Below are positions 34,831 to 47,345 of a stretch of DNA of 64,000 nt, piece by piece. The translations under genes were made by a program, and so were the position numbers. Numbering within the stretch: the first letter of the stretch is position 1; each line of letters begins with the position of its first letter. Source of the DNA: Helichrysum umbraculigerum (taxonomy: Eukaryota; Streptophyta; Magnoliopsida; Asterales; Asteraceae); the NCBI GenBank assembly GCA_949592205.1, contig CATIUR010000014.1, forward strand, positions 496,001 to 560,000. Reading direction: 5' to 3'. The notes under the pieces were generated by a model that did no database searches, was not told the origin of the DNA, and saw only the letters and a program-made list of their open reading frames with translations.

Positions 34831-35340
34831 ATTTATGTTCTTAAATTGATAAACTTTGATGAAGCAAAAGCATGACAAAAACAAACGGTAATAAACTATT
34901 GTTGGTGTAACTTCTTAGCCATGACCATTCCAAACCACCACAAACAACCGCACCAAACTGCCACAAACCACCGCAAACCGTCGTAAAAAACCGCAACCAT
35001 GTCCAATCTATCGGTTGATTTGATATATGTTTATGTTGGATATCTGGTTAGTGGTGAAGATCAATTAGATAGGACCGCCTTCAATTAAAAGATAATCGGT
35101 TTATTTCATATGTGTTTATGTTAAATACTTACTTAGTCGTGAAGAAAAGTTAAAAAGGAAGAAGAATCGCTTAACAAAAAGGAAAAATACCTGAAAGTAG
35201 GTTCTTTTGTTTTAAGGGAATAAGATGTTAAAAATGAATATTAAATTATTGTGTAGTATTGTTGTATATTTTAGTGCACTGGCAGATTAGTGTACACGGG
35301 TTAGGAGATGCGGAGTGCATACCCTGTTAAGTTGCTAAAT
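34831..35340. other. Intergenic DNA
   Basis: Short ACCGCAAACC-type repeats near 34930-35000. No gene is supported. Confidence 0.35.
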
Positions 35341-35860
35341 ACCGGAGACGACCAAAATTCGGGGTCAAGGGGGTTGCGCCCCCTTGTGGGGTCCAAGGGG
35401 CAACGCCCCTGACGTGGTATAAGGGGCAGAGCCCCTGGCTGCGATCTTGCTGGCAGGTCAGCGGGTGAGGTCAAGGGGCAACGCTCTTGCGGAGTTCGAG
35501 GCAGCGCCCCGAAACAACAACGAATTATACTATATGTAGTGACCCGTAATAATCCGTTTGGATTGTTTGACCCGGTTTTGACCCGAATTGGTTATGACAG
35601 TTTTCTGTCATATAACCACCATTTTTGTTGTCATCATGGAAATTCCACATAAGAAATAAACACATATCACACACATAGAACACTCTGCGATTTGATTTTG
35701 TGCCAAAAACAAATCGATTCTCTGGTTTTATCCCAAAGCGAATTTCGTGAACCCAGGCACATTAGGGTCGAAATATCTCTTTTGGAAAGTGATTACACGA
35801 CTCACAGAGATTATCCGGTTGAAATCTTACCCTGTTTATATCAAATTCCCAACAAGTATA
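35341..35860 (-). repeat. LTR retrotransposon relic with GC-rich hairpin block
   Basis: The block at about 35360-35530 contains AAGGGGCAGAGCCCCTGGCTG and GCAGGTCAGC, which match the reverse complement of the Tekay LTR block at 3430-3540. It is followed by GACCCGTAATAATCCG-type sequence and further non-coding DNA resembling an LTR. No boundaries could be found. The 74-aa frame at 35692 runs into the next MITE and is not a gene. Confidence 0.5.
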
Positions 35861-35861
35861 A

Positions 35862-36486
35862 GGGCATCTCCAACGTATGCACTAAATACTACACCAAATT
35901 TAGTGTAATACATTAATTTTTCAAGAATATGCTTGCACCAAATGTGTTTCATCTCCAACGTATGCACTAAATTTATGCATTAAAACAACTTTCAACATTT
36001 ACACATTGACCCCCAAACTATTTTCATATTATACTTTCATTCAATTTATTTATTTTATGATCAAATAACCTCCAAACTATTAACTTAAATGTAAATTTTA
36101 TTTATTTACTTTCGTAAAGTTTCAATTACATATATTTTTTTGCATGAATCAATGTTTTAATCATCATAATTTGTTTGAAAATTATATCTTATTGTTTCAA
36201 TAATCATAATATCAAATCTAAAGTATACGGAACTTAAAATATTCATACGAATAAATAAAGATAATTCACTTTTGTACTTTAAATAATAACAATATTTCAA
36301 ACATAGGGGCTAAAATGAAACATTATAAATTTGATACAAAGTTTAGTGTTGTATCAAATTTGGTGCAAAATCCTCAAATTTTGAGTGTGCACTAAAATTT
36401 ACACTAATTCTTATGAGTTGGTTGGAGAACTATTTTTACACAAAAACACCAAATTTAGTGCAATATGTGATACATTGGAGATGACC
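35862..36486. mobile_element. Tourist-like MITE (PIF/Harbinger), TAA TSD
   Basis: The inverted ends GGGCATCTCCAACG and TTGGAGATGACC are flanked by TAA (35859-35861 and 36487-36489). CACTAAATTTAGTG-type words repeat inside. No coding. Confidence 0.8.
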
Positions 36487-36582
36487 TAATATAATATATT
36501 ATTTAGGGGTGAGTAGTATAATATATTATATTAATATTAAATGGGTGTGTGGTTATGTCATTATGACAAGTATGTTATTTTA

Positions 36583-36835
36583 CTCCCTCCGTCCCATTTC
36601 TATTGTCCAATATTTTTATTTTGGGGTGTACCAAATTAATTGTCCACTTTCATAAATAGAAAGTTTAAGGAAATAAAGTTCTTTTTTACCCCTAGTGTAT
36701 ATATATAAGACAAAAAAATAGGTAAAAAGTAGAGGGTAAAACTGTCATTTTATCAAAAAGTAAGAGAGAGATAGTTATATTTTCTTAAACTGCGTGTCTT
36801 TTTGTCTGGTGACAATAAAATTGGGACGGAGGGAG
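36583..36835. mobile_element. Stowaway-type MITE, family copy 2
   Basis: CTCCCTCCGTCCCATTTC to GGGACGGAGGGAG with TA duplications at 36581-36582 and 36836-36837. Same length and nearly same sequence as 29799-30051. Confidence 0.93.
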
Positions 36836-36837
36836 TA

Positions 36838-37809
36838 TTATATATACGGAGTATCTTGTTGCTGTCTTTTTTATTTCATTCTATTCGAGGAGTCCGAACT
36901 GGTCAACCATCAAGTACACACTTTAACACATAATATAATACTACACGCGTCTTCGAAGAGTCCAATTAGAACACTTCACGCCTCTTCAGATCCATGGGGG
37001 AATGTCAGATTTGCTCATTTGAACTCTAAATTGTACTACATGCACAATCTGAATTGTGCAGACATTGTCTTGCGTGTACACCATGCGCCATCGTTTTGGT
37101 TAAGGATAGCAGGGGATGCACCATGCCACAAACGTCAATAACTGATAGTTGTACAAATCGTACACAACTACACCAGAACTTGTCTGGACACACAGTTGGT
37201 GCATCACAGTGTTGGTGATAATCAGAAGATTGAATCTTTAACAATCTTGATGATCTTCGTTCGCTGAGCTGGCTGCAAGTAGACTTCAGTGTCACCGCTA
37301 GGTCTTCAAACTCTATCTTCAACTTCATCTTTGACTAGTTGAATGTAAACCATGGTAGGAAGCTCGGGAAACAACTTTCATTAATCTTATGTGAAAGCTG
37401 GTCATGCTGGATTCTTTGTGTTAGTTGTGCATAACCAGCACACAGAATTACTTTAGACCCAGCACACAGACTAACTTATGTGATGTTTGAACTATTTGCT
37501 TAAGTCTTTACTTAGTGTTATTTTCAAGTTGTTGTCATCATTAAATAAAGTATTAAGGATCATGCCTCAATAATTTCTCATTGCTTTCTTGATTACAACG
37601 ACTTTTGTTTCACTAGGCTACCTGCTAATTCTCTTCCACTCTCGTACTAATTATAACGCAAACCTAACAAGGATAAAAGGAAAGTTTTCTCCAATTTACC
37701 ATGTATTAATTTCATGGAAATGAAATTGAAAGTTTGAATCATGGGCATATCATACATGAATCATTTTTTGTTGTACACATTTTGTTTTATATGATTGGCC
37801 GATTGGGTA
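36838..37809. other. Intergenic DNA, probable old retroelement relic
   Basis: Non-repetitive by eye. The minus-strand frame of 100 aa (37026-37328) has no recognised domain. Repeated CCAGCACACAGA words near 37440-37470 and GTTGTCATCATTAAATAAAG suggest a decayed copia-like LTR, but this is weak. Confidence 0.3.
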
Positions 37810-38075
37810 AAGTGTTTTTAACGTATATAACTGTGTTAATTTTTATTGAGTTTATGTAACAAAATTAAGCGATATTATATATACGAAACTATTTGTTTGT
37901 ATATCGTATGTGTTTTGGTGAGTTGTCTGTAAAGATGACATGTGTCACCTTATCACTGATAACACATCACCAAAATACACATAATGTACCAAAATAAATA
38001 GTTTCGTACATATAATCACGATCAATTTTGTTACGTACACACACAGTGCATAATTATATACATTTAAAAACATTT
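37810..38075. mobile_element. Foldback MITE
   Basis: Arms of about 85 bp: AAGTGTTTTTAACGTATATAA ... ACGAAACTATTT on the left is mirrored on the right, ending TTTAAAAACATTT. No clear target duplication was found. Confidence 0.65.
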
Positions 38076-38124
38076 AATCCTGTATAATTAGAAATCATAC
38101 TTCACATCCTCACATTTTTATCTT

Positions 38125-38444
38125 GGGTTAATAATGGTTCAAACCTCAAAGTTTCACATTTTTTTTCCGTTTTAATCACTCAAGTTTTTTTCTAATAATT
38201 TAACCCTTAAAGTTTCAAAATTTTGTACTAAAATTTTGATGGTTTAATCCCTAAAGTTTATCTTTTATAATGATTTAACCATTTCAGTTTAAACATCAAA
38301 CTTTTAAAAATGTAATGGTTTAACCCTTCGAAGGATTAAACTACTAAATCAATGCAAACTTTAGGGGTTAAATTATGAGAAAAAAAAACTTGAGTGTTTA
38401 TTTCAAAAAAACTACAACTTTGAGGATTAAACTATTATTAACCC
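38125..38444. mobile_element. Mutator-type MITE
   Basis: Inverted ends GGGTTAATAATGGTT and its near-inverse ending ATTATTAACCC. The flanks TTTTATCTT (38116-38124) and TTTTATTTT (38445-38453) match at eight of nine bases. The interior repeats TTTAACCC/GGGTTAAA words. Confidence 0.75.
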
Positions 38445-38453
38445 TTTTATTTT

Positions 38454-39329
38454 TCACCAAGTCGAGGTTGTGACCGACCTCCATTTTGTTGACTTCGTAT
38501 TTCTTTGATTTGTATAAATCATCATCGTCACGGATCACTGTGTTGGTCTGGTTTATTGTCACTAGCTTATAGAGCCTTGATCCAGATAACCACGACGTCC
38601 GTTAAATCATTTTCGTAGACTTCAGTACTCTTGGGAATGAAAATTCATTAATAGGTTAGTGCTACAAGATCTTGTTCCTGTGGCGAAGCCAGAAATTTAG
38701 ATCGCTGGTGGCACAAAATAATAACTAAAATATAACAACGCACTAATATATATCATAGAAGGTACGATTCAATAAAAAAAGTACTTTCTAACACAAATGT
38801 CCTTTACGATTTTTCTTTCGTTGGAAACGACCGTAACTGTGTCATCCTTAAGACCCGCAAGTGATTCTCGGCACCAAGAAGACAACCTTTTAAAAATTTA
38901 TCACTCATTTGATTACGTAAATTAGATTTTAAAAGCTATATTATCGAAAAACACCTCTCAGTTGTTGCGGTTGTAACGGGCAAGATCAAAGCAAAATTTA
39001 TTAACCGATAGACATGGCGATATGAAACTCTTAAGGTACTAGATAACCCAAAACAATATATAATAAGTTTATAGATAATCTCCTTGAGTGAACACCAAAG
39101 ATCGAGAGTACGTGATTGAAAGCAAGATGAAGAAAATTGTGTTTCTACATGAAAATCATTAGTATAGGAATAGTTGCACGATAGTAGTAACTAATGCAGT
39201 TCCTTTAGTACATGTAATTGTTAGTGTTCGGCTATTTAAAGAAAAGTTTGCCTATATAAAGTTATAGTTAAGTGTAGTGTGGTGTTATTTAGATTTTGAA
39301 ATATTGGGTTGGTGTCACAAGTGTAAATC
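38454..39329. other. Intergenic DNA with one hAT-like end
   Basis: TGTGGCGAAGCCAG near 38680 resembles the end of an Ac-like hAT element, but no partner end is seen. No gene is supported. Confidence 0.35.
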
Positions 39330-39344
39330 GATGATGGGCTAATA

Positions 39345-39577
39345 AAAGTGAAGTAAAGTAACTCCCATACCGCCTTCCGCGGGTTAGCGCCCAATACCGT
39401 TTAGGACAGTGTATGAGGGAGGTTAGATGTAGACAGCCTTACGCCGTAGAGAGGCTGCTTCCAGTTCTACCTAAAGGTAGAAAGGACCTCCGGCCTTTTG
39501 CAGGGGATGAGATTCGAACCCCTAACCTCTTGTTCAGAGGCAAGGGACTCAACCACTAATCCAACCCTGCTGCTTTT
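39345..39577 (-). mobile_element. tRNA-derived SINE
   Basis: On the minus strand the head contains TTAGTGGTTGAGT-like box A and GGTTCGAATCT box B sequences. A body follows that is typical of plant SINEs (GGCGTAAGGCTGTCTACATC). Exact 15-bp duplications GATGATGGGCTAATA flank it (39330-39344 and 39578-39592), as LINE-mediated insertion leaves. No protein. Confidence 0.85.
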
Positions 39578-39592
39578 GATGATGGGCTAATA

Positions 39593-41155
39593 TATTATAC
39601 AAAAAATTTACACTACAAGGGACATATGAAGTGCTACGAACTAGTTGTTGTTAGTTGAATGTTTCTGCTGCAAATGCCTAACAAGTACTCCTCCTTAATT
39701 ATTAGGAGAAGGTGCTGCTCATTTGATTGTAGTTCACATTTGTGGTATTGTTTTAGTCGTTTATATATGACGTGGTTGAAGGATGAAGAACAATGAAATC
39801 CATATTACTTGTGTGTGTTTTTTCAAATGTTGTGTTGATCACCTTACTAAATTTCATTCAGCCTTTACCATATTGATCCTGAAAGCTTGATCATGTCATC
39901 CTGGTCGCTGCAGCCACGACCATCGTAGCGTTGGTCTGCTAAAAGTCAACCTTCATTGTCTTTACGGCGTATATGCTTTCAACCTCCACCTTTTATATCA
40001 TGTAGTTTATGTCGTTGTAATCTTGATGTGTTGCCCTGATTGATGAGCTTCATGGAATATTCTTCGAAATAGTTTGTCCCATGGACTTCAACCTCCATTA
40101 TTTGCTAAATCTTTAAATCTGTGGTGGATATATCCTACTAAAGCCATGAAACCAATTAGATCAGTGCCAACGCTAACCGGTTTCACCAACCGGTTAGCAA
40201 GTGATTGGTTGAGACAATGCCAATGGTAAATCACTTTCCAATCACTTCAAACCACTTCACCTCCTTACTGATTCAAACGGTTATCCGGTTAAAACCATTT
40301 ACAAATCACTTAAATAGTGGTGGGGCCCGCGTAATTTTAAAAAATGTTTTAAAGGGTTAAAATATTAAATATTAAATAAAGTGGTTTGGAAGTGGTTAAA
40401 TTGTTGACGAATCATTTTTGAATCAGTTGGTGGAAAACTGATGTGACGCTGATGTGGCAGAAGTGGTTGGGAAGTGGTTCAACCACGGTTGGGAGTGGTC
40501 TTACCTTGAAACTTGTGGTGAAGCCGTCCTGCACCACACACGACTCATATACCCTTTGAAACATGTGGTAGAGTTATTCATCTCTACGCATAAAAGTTAA
40601 AACATATAGTTGATTAATTTGCTCCACCCTTATAACATACGGTGGAGCTACTTTGATCTGCTATTGAAACGCAGGGTGGTGCTTATTTTTCCTCTATCAA
40701 TAAAAATGACAACCAATTTAATCTGCCACTTTGTCATACAGTATATTAATTTGTGCAAATATTTAGGTTACATGATTTGTACCTTTTTTGTTTTCTACTG
40801 TTTCAACCTTGAATGGAGATTTCATGAAACTTAGATGTTGTAGATCAGGCTCTTGATATCTTCCTGGTATATCTAGTTGTCTATATATGCAAGGCAAAGC
40901 GTCCTCGTCTTTATTAACCTCTCTCTGGATGAAATTCCATAGCATTCCCCAAATCTTAGTAGTTTTCCATTTTTCAGCTTAGTGTCCTCATAGTTGACCT
41001 TGTTTACTCGTTGCATGTTATAAATTCCAGCAAGTTTTGAAGAAGTCTTAGGTGGTTTTTACTTGTTAGATAATGCCCACTAAGTAGTTAGAAAGTAGGA
41101 CATGTTTAAGTTTATTATTTATTGTTATTTTATTTTGTAGGCTATTCTATTTATT
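39593..41155. other. Intergenic DNA with an inverted-repeat patch
   Basis: About 40153-40512 carries CCGGTTAG and AAGTGGTT/AACCACTT words in both orientations and may be an old MITE, but the ends do not match well. The rest has no supported gene. Confidence 0.35.
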
Positions 41156-41163
41156 TTCATATG

Positions 41164-41503
41164 TAGGCGTGAACATATAAACCGGTTTTAAAAACCGACC
41201 CGGCCCAAACCCGGAAAACCGACCCGGTAAGAACCGGGTATAACCCAACCCGGTTCGGGTTTTTTCACTACCCGGCGGGTAGGGAACCGGGTAGAGGTTT
41301 CGGATTTCAAAATCGGGTTGGGACCGGGTAGGGGTCGGGTCGGGTTGGAAAACCCGGTAAAACCCCGGTTTAAATGGGTCAAAAAACCCGGTTCGGGTCG
41401 GGTCGGGTAGGTCAACGAACCGGTTTTCATTTTGTTGACCAAAACCCGGTTCGGGTAATGGGTCGGGTCGGGTTGGGGAAAAAACCCGGTTTGTTCACCT
41501 TTA
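41164..41503. mobile_element. hAT MITE, 8-bp TSD
   Basis: The ends TAGGCGTGAACA and TGTTCACCTTTA are flanked by TTCATATG (41156-41163 and 41504-41511). The interior is packed with ACCCGG/CCGGGT and GGTCGGGTCG words. The ORFs across it are products of these repeats. Confidence 0.92.
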
Positions 41504-41881
41504 TTCATATGGACGTGTACTCCAACTTAGTAGGAGAAGTTATCTTGTTATGTCTATTTTATCTCCTTAGTGAAGAATTAATGGGCATTAAATTGTCAAA
41601 AACAGAAGTATACGTGTTGTTTTGTTCTCAACCAAAGAGAACTTATTTTAATTTATTTAAAGCTTTGATTGGGACTAATCATTGCATAAGCGATTAAACG
41701 TTGAATATCATTTCCCAATTCATAGCCCTACCTGTAGCATGTTCCCAGATTCAATTTCATATATCTATGATCGAATTTCAAGTTGACAATATAAAAAGAC
41801 TTGCGTTGAATTAATGGAGCAGTTGTTGATCTATAAAACTTTAGCTTCAAGGTCTCTAAATTTTGTTCCGTTTGTTTCTAG

Positions 41882-42796
41882 TTGCAACAGTTCAGTCACT
41901 TACAAATCCCACTTGAAGACGTCCTAGAAGCCACCAACAACTTTGATGATAAAAATGCCTTTGCGCTGGGTCGATTCGGAAAGGTTTATAAAGGGGAGCT
42001 CTTGCGGTCAGGGGAGTGGGTGAATATTGCTGCATGGAGATTTGACAATAAGAATCAGACTGGATACATCGAGTTCCGGAGAGAGATTTATGTGCTTGCG
42101 TGTCTCAAGCATCAAAATGTAGTCTCTATTATTGGGTTCTGTGATGAAAAAAATGAGAGGGTCATCATAAACACCCATTATATTAAGGGAAATCTCATGT
42201 GGCATCTAAGCAAGCCAACCCTCACATGGATACAAAGATTGAAGATATGTGTTGGTGTTGCGCATGCATTAAGTTACATCCATAATGACGATGGGCGTGG
42301 TTATTCTATCATACATCGAAACATTAACAACGCCACAATTTTATTGGATAACAATTTTGAGGCGAAGTTATCTTGTTTTGAAAAATGCATCACGAAGTCA
42401 TTACATCAAATGGACCAGGCTCCTGATTCTGAAAATTTTTCCACAGTAGGGTATCAGGACCCAGAAAGAAAATACGATGGAAGTGTGACCCACAAGTCAG
42501 ACATTTACTCATTTGGCGTTGTTTTATGGGAAATATTATGTGGGAGGGAAGCGTATATTCCAGATGTGGATGATAGCTATCTAGCTCCACTGGCCAGATT
42601 TCATTATGAAAAAAAAACATTGACAGATATAATCCTACCCAGCCTACGAAATCAAATTGCCCCGGAATCACTCAACTGGTTCTCGATAGCAGCATATTCT
42701 TGCACAAAGAATAGCCAAATAGAACGTCCAGATATGAACTATATCATTGAAAAACTAGAGACAGCACTGGAATGTCAGATGTCATATGATAATTTG
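41882..42796 (+). CDS. Gene 2 exon: first kinase domain (pseudokinase)
   Basis: 305 codons from acceptor TTTCTAG| to donor TTG|GTAAGA; an unspliced read stops at 42961. It is clearly homologous to gene 1 (entry LQIPLEDVLEATNNFDDKN). The glycine loop is partly lost (ALGRFG at 28-33). VAIK Lys is Trp52, HRD is HRN (145-147), DFG is CFE (165-167). DIYSFGVVLWEILCG in subdomain IX and the RPDMNY segment in XI are kept, so the fold should persist without catalysis. A role as a regulatory or decoy partner of the second domain is an inference. Confidence 0.85.
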
Positions 42797-43040
42797 GTAA
42801 GACCATTCTCTTTTTTCTTTCTGGTGCTCTCATCATTTTGTCATAGTAATTTTTTAACGTCTATTATTGGTTCACAGTATTTAGCCTGTGTTAAGTTAAA
42901 TCAACTGTCAAGAAATGCGGTTAATGTAAAGTTATTAAAATACACGGGTCAATATGGTTAAATTGGATCATGGGATGGGTCTAGTAACTTTTGAAGAGGC
43001 CGCTAAATTACAAATATATCCGTTTGATTTGCCTTTTTTC

Positions 43041-43716
<676 letters not shown>

Positions 43717-43751
43717 CTTTTTTCACGTATCATTCCGAAGTGAACTAAATT

Positions 43752-44270
43752 ATCTACAATACTATAATTTTTGAGTTCTTTTACAATAAATTAGGTTAAT
43801 AAATGGTAAGTTCTATAATAATAATCTACAATACTATAATTTTTGAGTTCTTTTACAATAAATTAGGTTAATAAATGGTAAGTTCTATAATAATAATAAT
43901 AATATAATACTTATGATTTCACCAATACATAATCTTTTGTTTGTTTAATCAATATTTTTTGTGTTTTCTTTTTTAATTAGGCTAATAAATGTTAATTAAG
44001 TTCTAAAGTAATTTTGTCAATACCCCTAATCCATTTGTTTGTTTCGAGTTCTTTTACAATAAATTAGGTTAATAAATGGTGAGTTCTATAATAATAAGAG
44101 TAATAGTTAAGTTATGATTTAACCAATACATAATCCTTTTATTTGTTCGATCAATATTTTTTTTTGTGTTTTCTTATTTAATTAGGCGAATAAATGTTAA
44201 TTACGTTCTAAAGTAATTTTACCAATACCCCTGATCCATTTATATTTTCGGTCAATATTCTTAAGTTTCA
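43752..44270. repeat. Intronic tandem duplications
   Basis: A 72-bp unit is repeated exactly (43752-43823 and 43824-43895). A larger unit of about 215-230 bp covering its end and the following sequence recurs, diverged, at about 44047-44260. No coding. Confidence 0.85.
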
Positions 44271-45440
44271 TTAAGCTATTACTGCCCTAATGATGGCAAA
44301 AAAGAATCGTAAGTTTTTTTTGACATAATGCAATTAGTAGTTCTGAAAACGACAAATAATGAATTTGTTATTATTATCATTAATAATAATAAATTATGGT
44401 ATTGGTAATATATTGTAAAATAATAAAACACAATGATTGTAACATCCTTTGATTTTCTTCACCCGTTAATCATAGTAGTATTAGTAATACAATAAATACA
44501 TATAACCGAATATAAATCTTTTCATTTTCTTCCATTGGTTTTAATTATTATGAATTCTAATTGTAACTCCCAAAGGTAATTAATTATGGAAAAATTACTT
44601 GCTCCTATACTCCACTATATATACCCACCTTTATGTAATCAAATAGTTGCTTCATTATTAATGTTTTGTGGATGTAACAAATTTCTTGATTATTTCACAG
44701 TGGATGTCTGGATAGTAAATGTTGTAAAGGTACGTTGTTAGAGCTAACTCATTGTATATATATGTGACAAACATAATTGAACATCTAAACGGGCAACAAT
44801 CAAAATCCATGAAATATTTGATTACACGGTCATGTGATTTACCATCTTTATGGTATTCTTATACTATCATTTAAAGTTTATTTCATTTTTAATTTATTAT
44901 GTAGTTGGCTATTGTTGTTTGTTACACGTGAAATGAATTTGGCGATATTTGATGATATATAGTTCTGTTAATATTACGTATGTGGATTCAAACATTAGTT
45001 ATAAGATGTTTTTGTATGTTATTAACTTATTTTATGTGCTTGTTACACAATTCGATGTGTATCCCTAGAGTATATTTTATTGATAATCTTCATTACTTTT
45101 TCCTTTAATATTTATATTTAGATTTAGATTTAGATATATGTTATAATCATCACCATACTATTATATATATAGTTTATAGTTAATTAATTTTGTTAATGTC
45201 AAACTTAAAAAATAGTTGAAGGATATGTATGTATATGGAAACAACGCAAAGGAAATTAATCCCCAACTCAGATACATACCTTTAACCAACCATGTTTAGC
45301 ACAATTTAAAGGACGATGATGTTTTACTAATCCTCTATACATTATGTAATACTTATTAGAATAAGTTAACATTATATATTTCAAAAAGATATTAAAACCG
45401 TTTTAGTTAGTTGTATTATCATAAACGATTAATGTAAACT
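44271..45440. other. Intron DNA of gene 2
   Basis: AT-rich; no supported exon. A short AG...GT interval at about 44701-44732 has splice-like borders but cannot be confirmed. Confidence 0.35.
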
Positions 45441-45477
45441 AATAAGACCCGTGCATCGCACGGGCATACATTACTAG
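45441..45477 (+). mobile_element. Helitron 3' terminus (plus strand)
   Basis: A perfect 7-bp stem CCCGTGC/GCACGGG (45448-45464) is followed after nine bases by CTAG (45474-45477) and host T, the Helitron 3' signature. The 5' end upstream in the intron could not be placed. Confidence 0.65.
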
Positions 45478-45820
45478 TTTACAGTATAAATCTGTAGGTG
45501 CATTTACTATGAAAATTAATGCAAATAATCAAAAGCACAAATAAAAATTCTAAGTTTGCAATAATCAAAATATTATTATATTGATTTATTTTTAATATTT
45601 ATATATAATATACAAAATAAAATTAATTGTATAACAGATGACATCATCTTTAACGAGTTTATATATATCCTATCAATAATGACATAGAATCAATTTTTAT
45701 ATTTGCATCTTTACAAATACTCTACAATTACCCCCTGTAATTTAGATTTGTCTTGATAACAAAAATTTTATGAATTAATAGCTAATCTCTATGCATGTTT
45801 CATATTATTATTACTTAAAG

Positions 45821-45895
45821 GATGAACAAGTACAGCGGCAAGATATTGATCAAGTTGTCGATTCGCTAGAAATGAATTTGCCACATGAAAAATCG
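45821..45895 (+). CDS. Gene 2 linker exon 1
   Basis: 25 codons between ACTTAAAG| and |GTAAGA, phase 0 on both sides. The peptide reads DEQVQRQDIDQVVDSLEMN and onward, a charged, probably helical linker continuing from the first kinase domain. Support is the phase match and splice sites; no paralogous copy is in the window. Confidence 0.65.
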
Positions 45896-45961
45896 GTAAG
45901 ATTCTTATATTAATTTTATCTTTATTTTCTTTTCCCTCATCTCATCATTTTATCGTAATAA

Positions 45962-46179
45962 ATTGGTTTATTGTGAGTATCCATTGACTTATTTGATGAT
46001 GTGTTAACCATATAATTCACCATGTCAGCTGACACGTTATTGATATATCATCAAAAAAGGGTATCACGTTAGTCAGATACATACAATATATTAGAAGATG
46101 GATATACATAATAGACCAAATTGAAATTGGATACACACTATAGAGATCGGTATAAAGTTTGATTCATTTCCATGCACTA
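45962..46179. mobile_element. Truncated copy of foldback MITE (family of 60073-60389)
   Basis: Matches the central and right part of the MITE at 60073-60389, ending TTTCCATGCACTA. Its left arm is absent. It lies in the same relative place in the paralogous block, so it predates the duplication. Confidence 0.7.
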
Positions 46180-46294
46180 ATCACAAAAAAGAAACAGCCC
46201 TTAAGTCATTATATATATTTACAAGCACAACCATATTTATTCTGCTTATTAATAACTTAATTAATTCCCATTATTGTTGTATTTGATGTTAAAG

Positions 46295-46342
46295 GAACAG
46301 TCAAATAATGCAGATGAAAGTATTTCATGGAACAACGGAAAG
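46295..46342 (+). CDS. Gene 2 linker exon 2
   Basis: 16 codons, EQSNNADESISWNNGK, between GTTAAAG| and |GTAATT, phase 0. It is exactly conserved at protein level in the paralogue at 61371-61418, which supports it as a real exon. Confidence 0.75.
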
Positions 46343-46451
46343 GTAATTAACCATTAATTAGCTAGCTAGTTATCTTTTTCTCAATTTTATTCATCATTTG
46401 GATCAATAGAATATAACCCCATCTAATAATTGAGTATCATCTGAATTCTAG

Positions 46452-47345
46452 GGAAATTTCTTAGAGCACCTGACTATTCCACTCAATGATATAAAGTTGG
46501 CCACCGATAACTTTTCCCGGAAATACCGCTCCGCGTCTTATATAAACTTTGAGTTATACATAGTAGAACTTGAGCATTTCGACAAAGTAAATTTTGCCTA
46601 TGTAGAAGAAAAGAATATTATTGAACTACCAAAGAGACGCAGCACCGTATGTCTAAAACGCTTCCGCGGAGAAGAAAGATACGTAGAAGAAATATTCCCT
46701 ACAGAGCTTGAAATGCTGACAACTTGTGAGCATCACAACATAGTCACTCTTCTTGGATTTTGTAATGAAGGTTTAGAGAGAATCCTTGTCATCGAACCTT
46801 TATCTAATGGATACCTTCATGATTATTTGAAAAACATCAAATACAGACCTATTCTTACTTGGGAAGCACGTTTAAAAATATGCATTGACATTGCCCATGG
46901 ATTGAATTACCTACACTACGAGATGAAAAACAACAAGATGATAATAAACCGTGATATAAGGAGCTATGCAATTGCTTTGGATGAGAATTGCGGGGCAAAG
47001 ATTGTTGATCTTAGTCAATCAGTGTTGCTTCCTCTAAATCAAGATGACGGTCCCCTCCATCTCAAATTTTTTGGCAGGCGTTGGTACTGCGATCCGGGAC
47101 ACGGAAAGACATACAAGGTAAAACGGGCGTCAGATGTATATAGCTTCGGAGTTGTTTTGTTTGAAATTTTATGTGGGAGGGTAGCCTCTGACCCAAATTA
47201 TACCAAGGAGAATAAGAATGGGTTGGCATATGTGGCACGTCGATGCTTTCATGAGGGAACATTAGAGGAAATGGTAGATCCTATAATTAAGGAAGAAAGC
47301 GGTGGCAAAAATTTTACTCTACATAGAGGACCCACCAAAGAATCT
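46452..47345 (+). CDS. Gene 2 exon: second kinase domain, 5' part up to the insertion
   Basis: 298 codons from acceptor TTCTAG| to the LTR element, whose first bases TGA give an in-frame stop. Entry HLTIPLNDIKLATDNF is typical of RLK/Pelle kinases. The glycine loop is unrecognisable (RKYRSASYINFELY), while the ATP lysine is kept (VCLK69), HRD is NRD (166-168, Asp kept) and DFG is DLS (186-188). DVYSFGVVLFEILCG is kept. The missing C-lobe end continues at 54103. Activity of the intact form is doubtful but cannot be excluded. Confidence 0.8.

Noticed and set aside
37026..37328. 100-aa minus-strand protein
   Set aside because: No domain recognised; context suggests an old retroelement relic.
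39480..39575. Possible tRNA gene (box B-like GGTTCGAATCT)
   Set aside because: No cloverleaf; part of a SINE with target duplications.
40153..40512. Defined MITE
   Set aside because: Opposed AAGTGGTT/AACCACTT words are present, but the ends are not good inverses and no target duplication was found.
41188..41697. 106-107 aa frames rich in Gly, Pro, Arg on both strands
   Set aside because: Translation of the CCCGG/GGGTC word arrays of a hAT MITE.
44697..44733. Extra exon of gene 2
   Set aside because: AG and GT borders exist but the frame would contain an in-frame TAG in one phase and there is no paralogous support.
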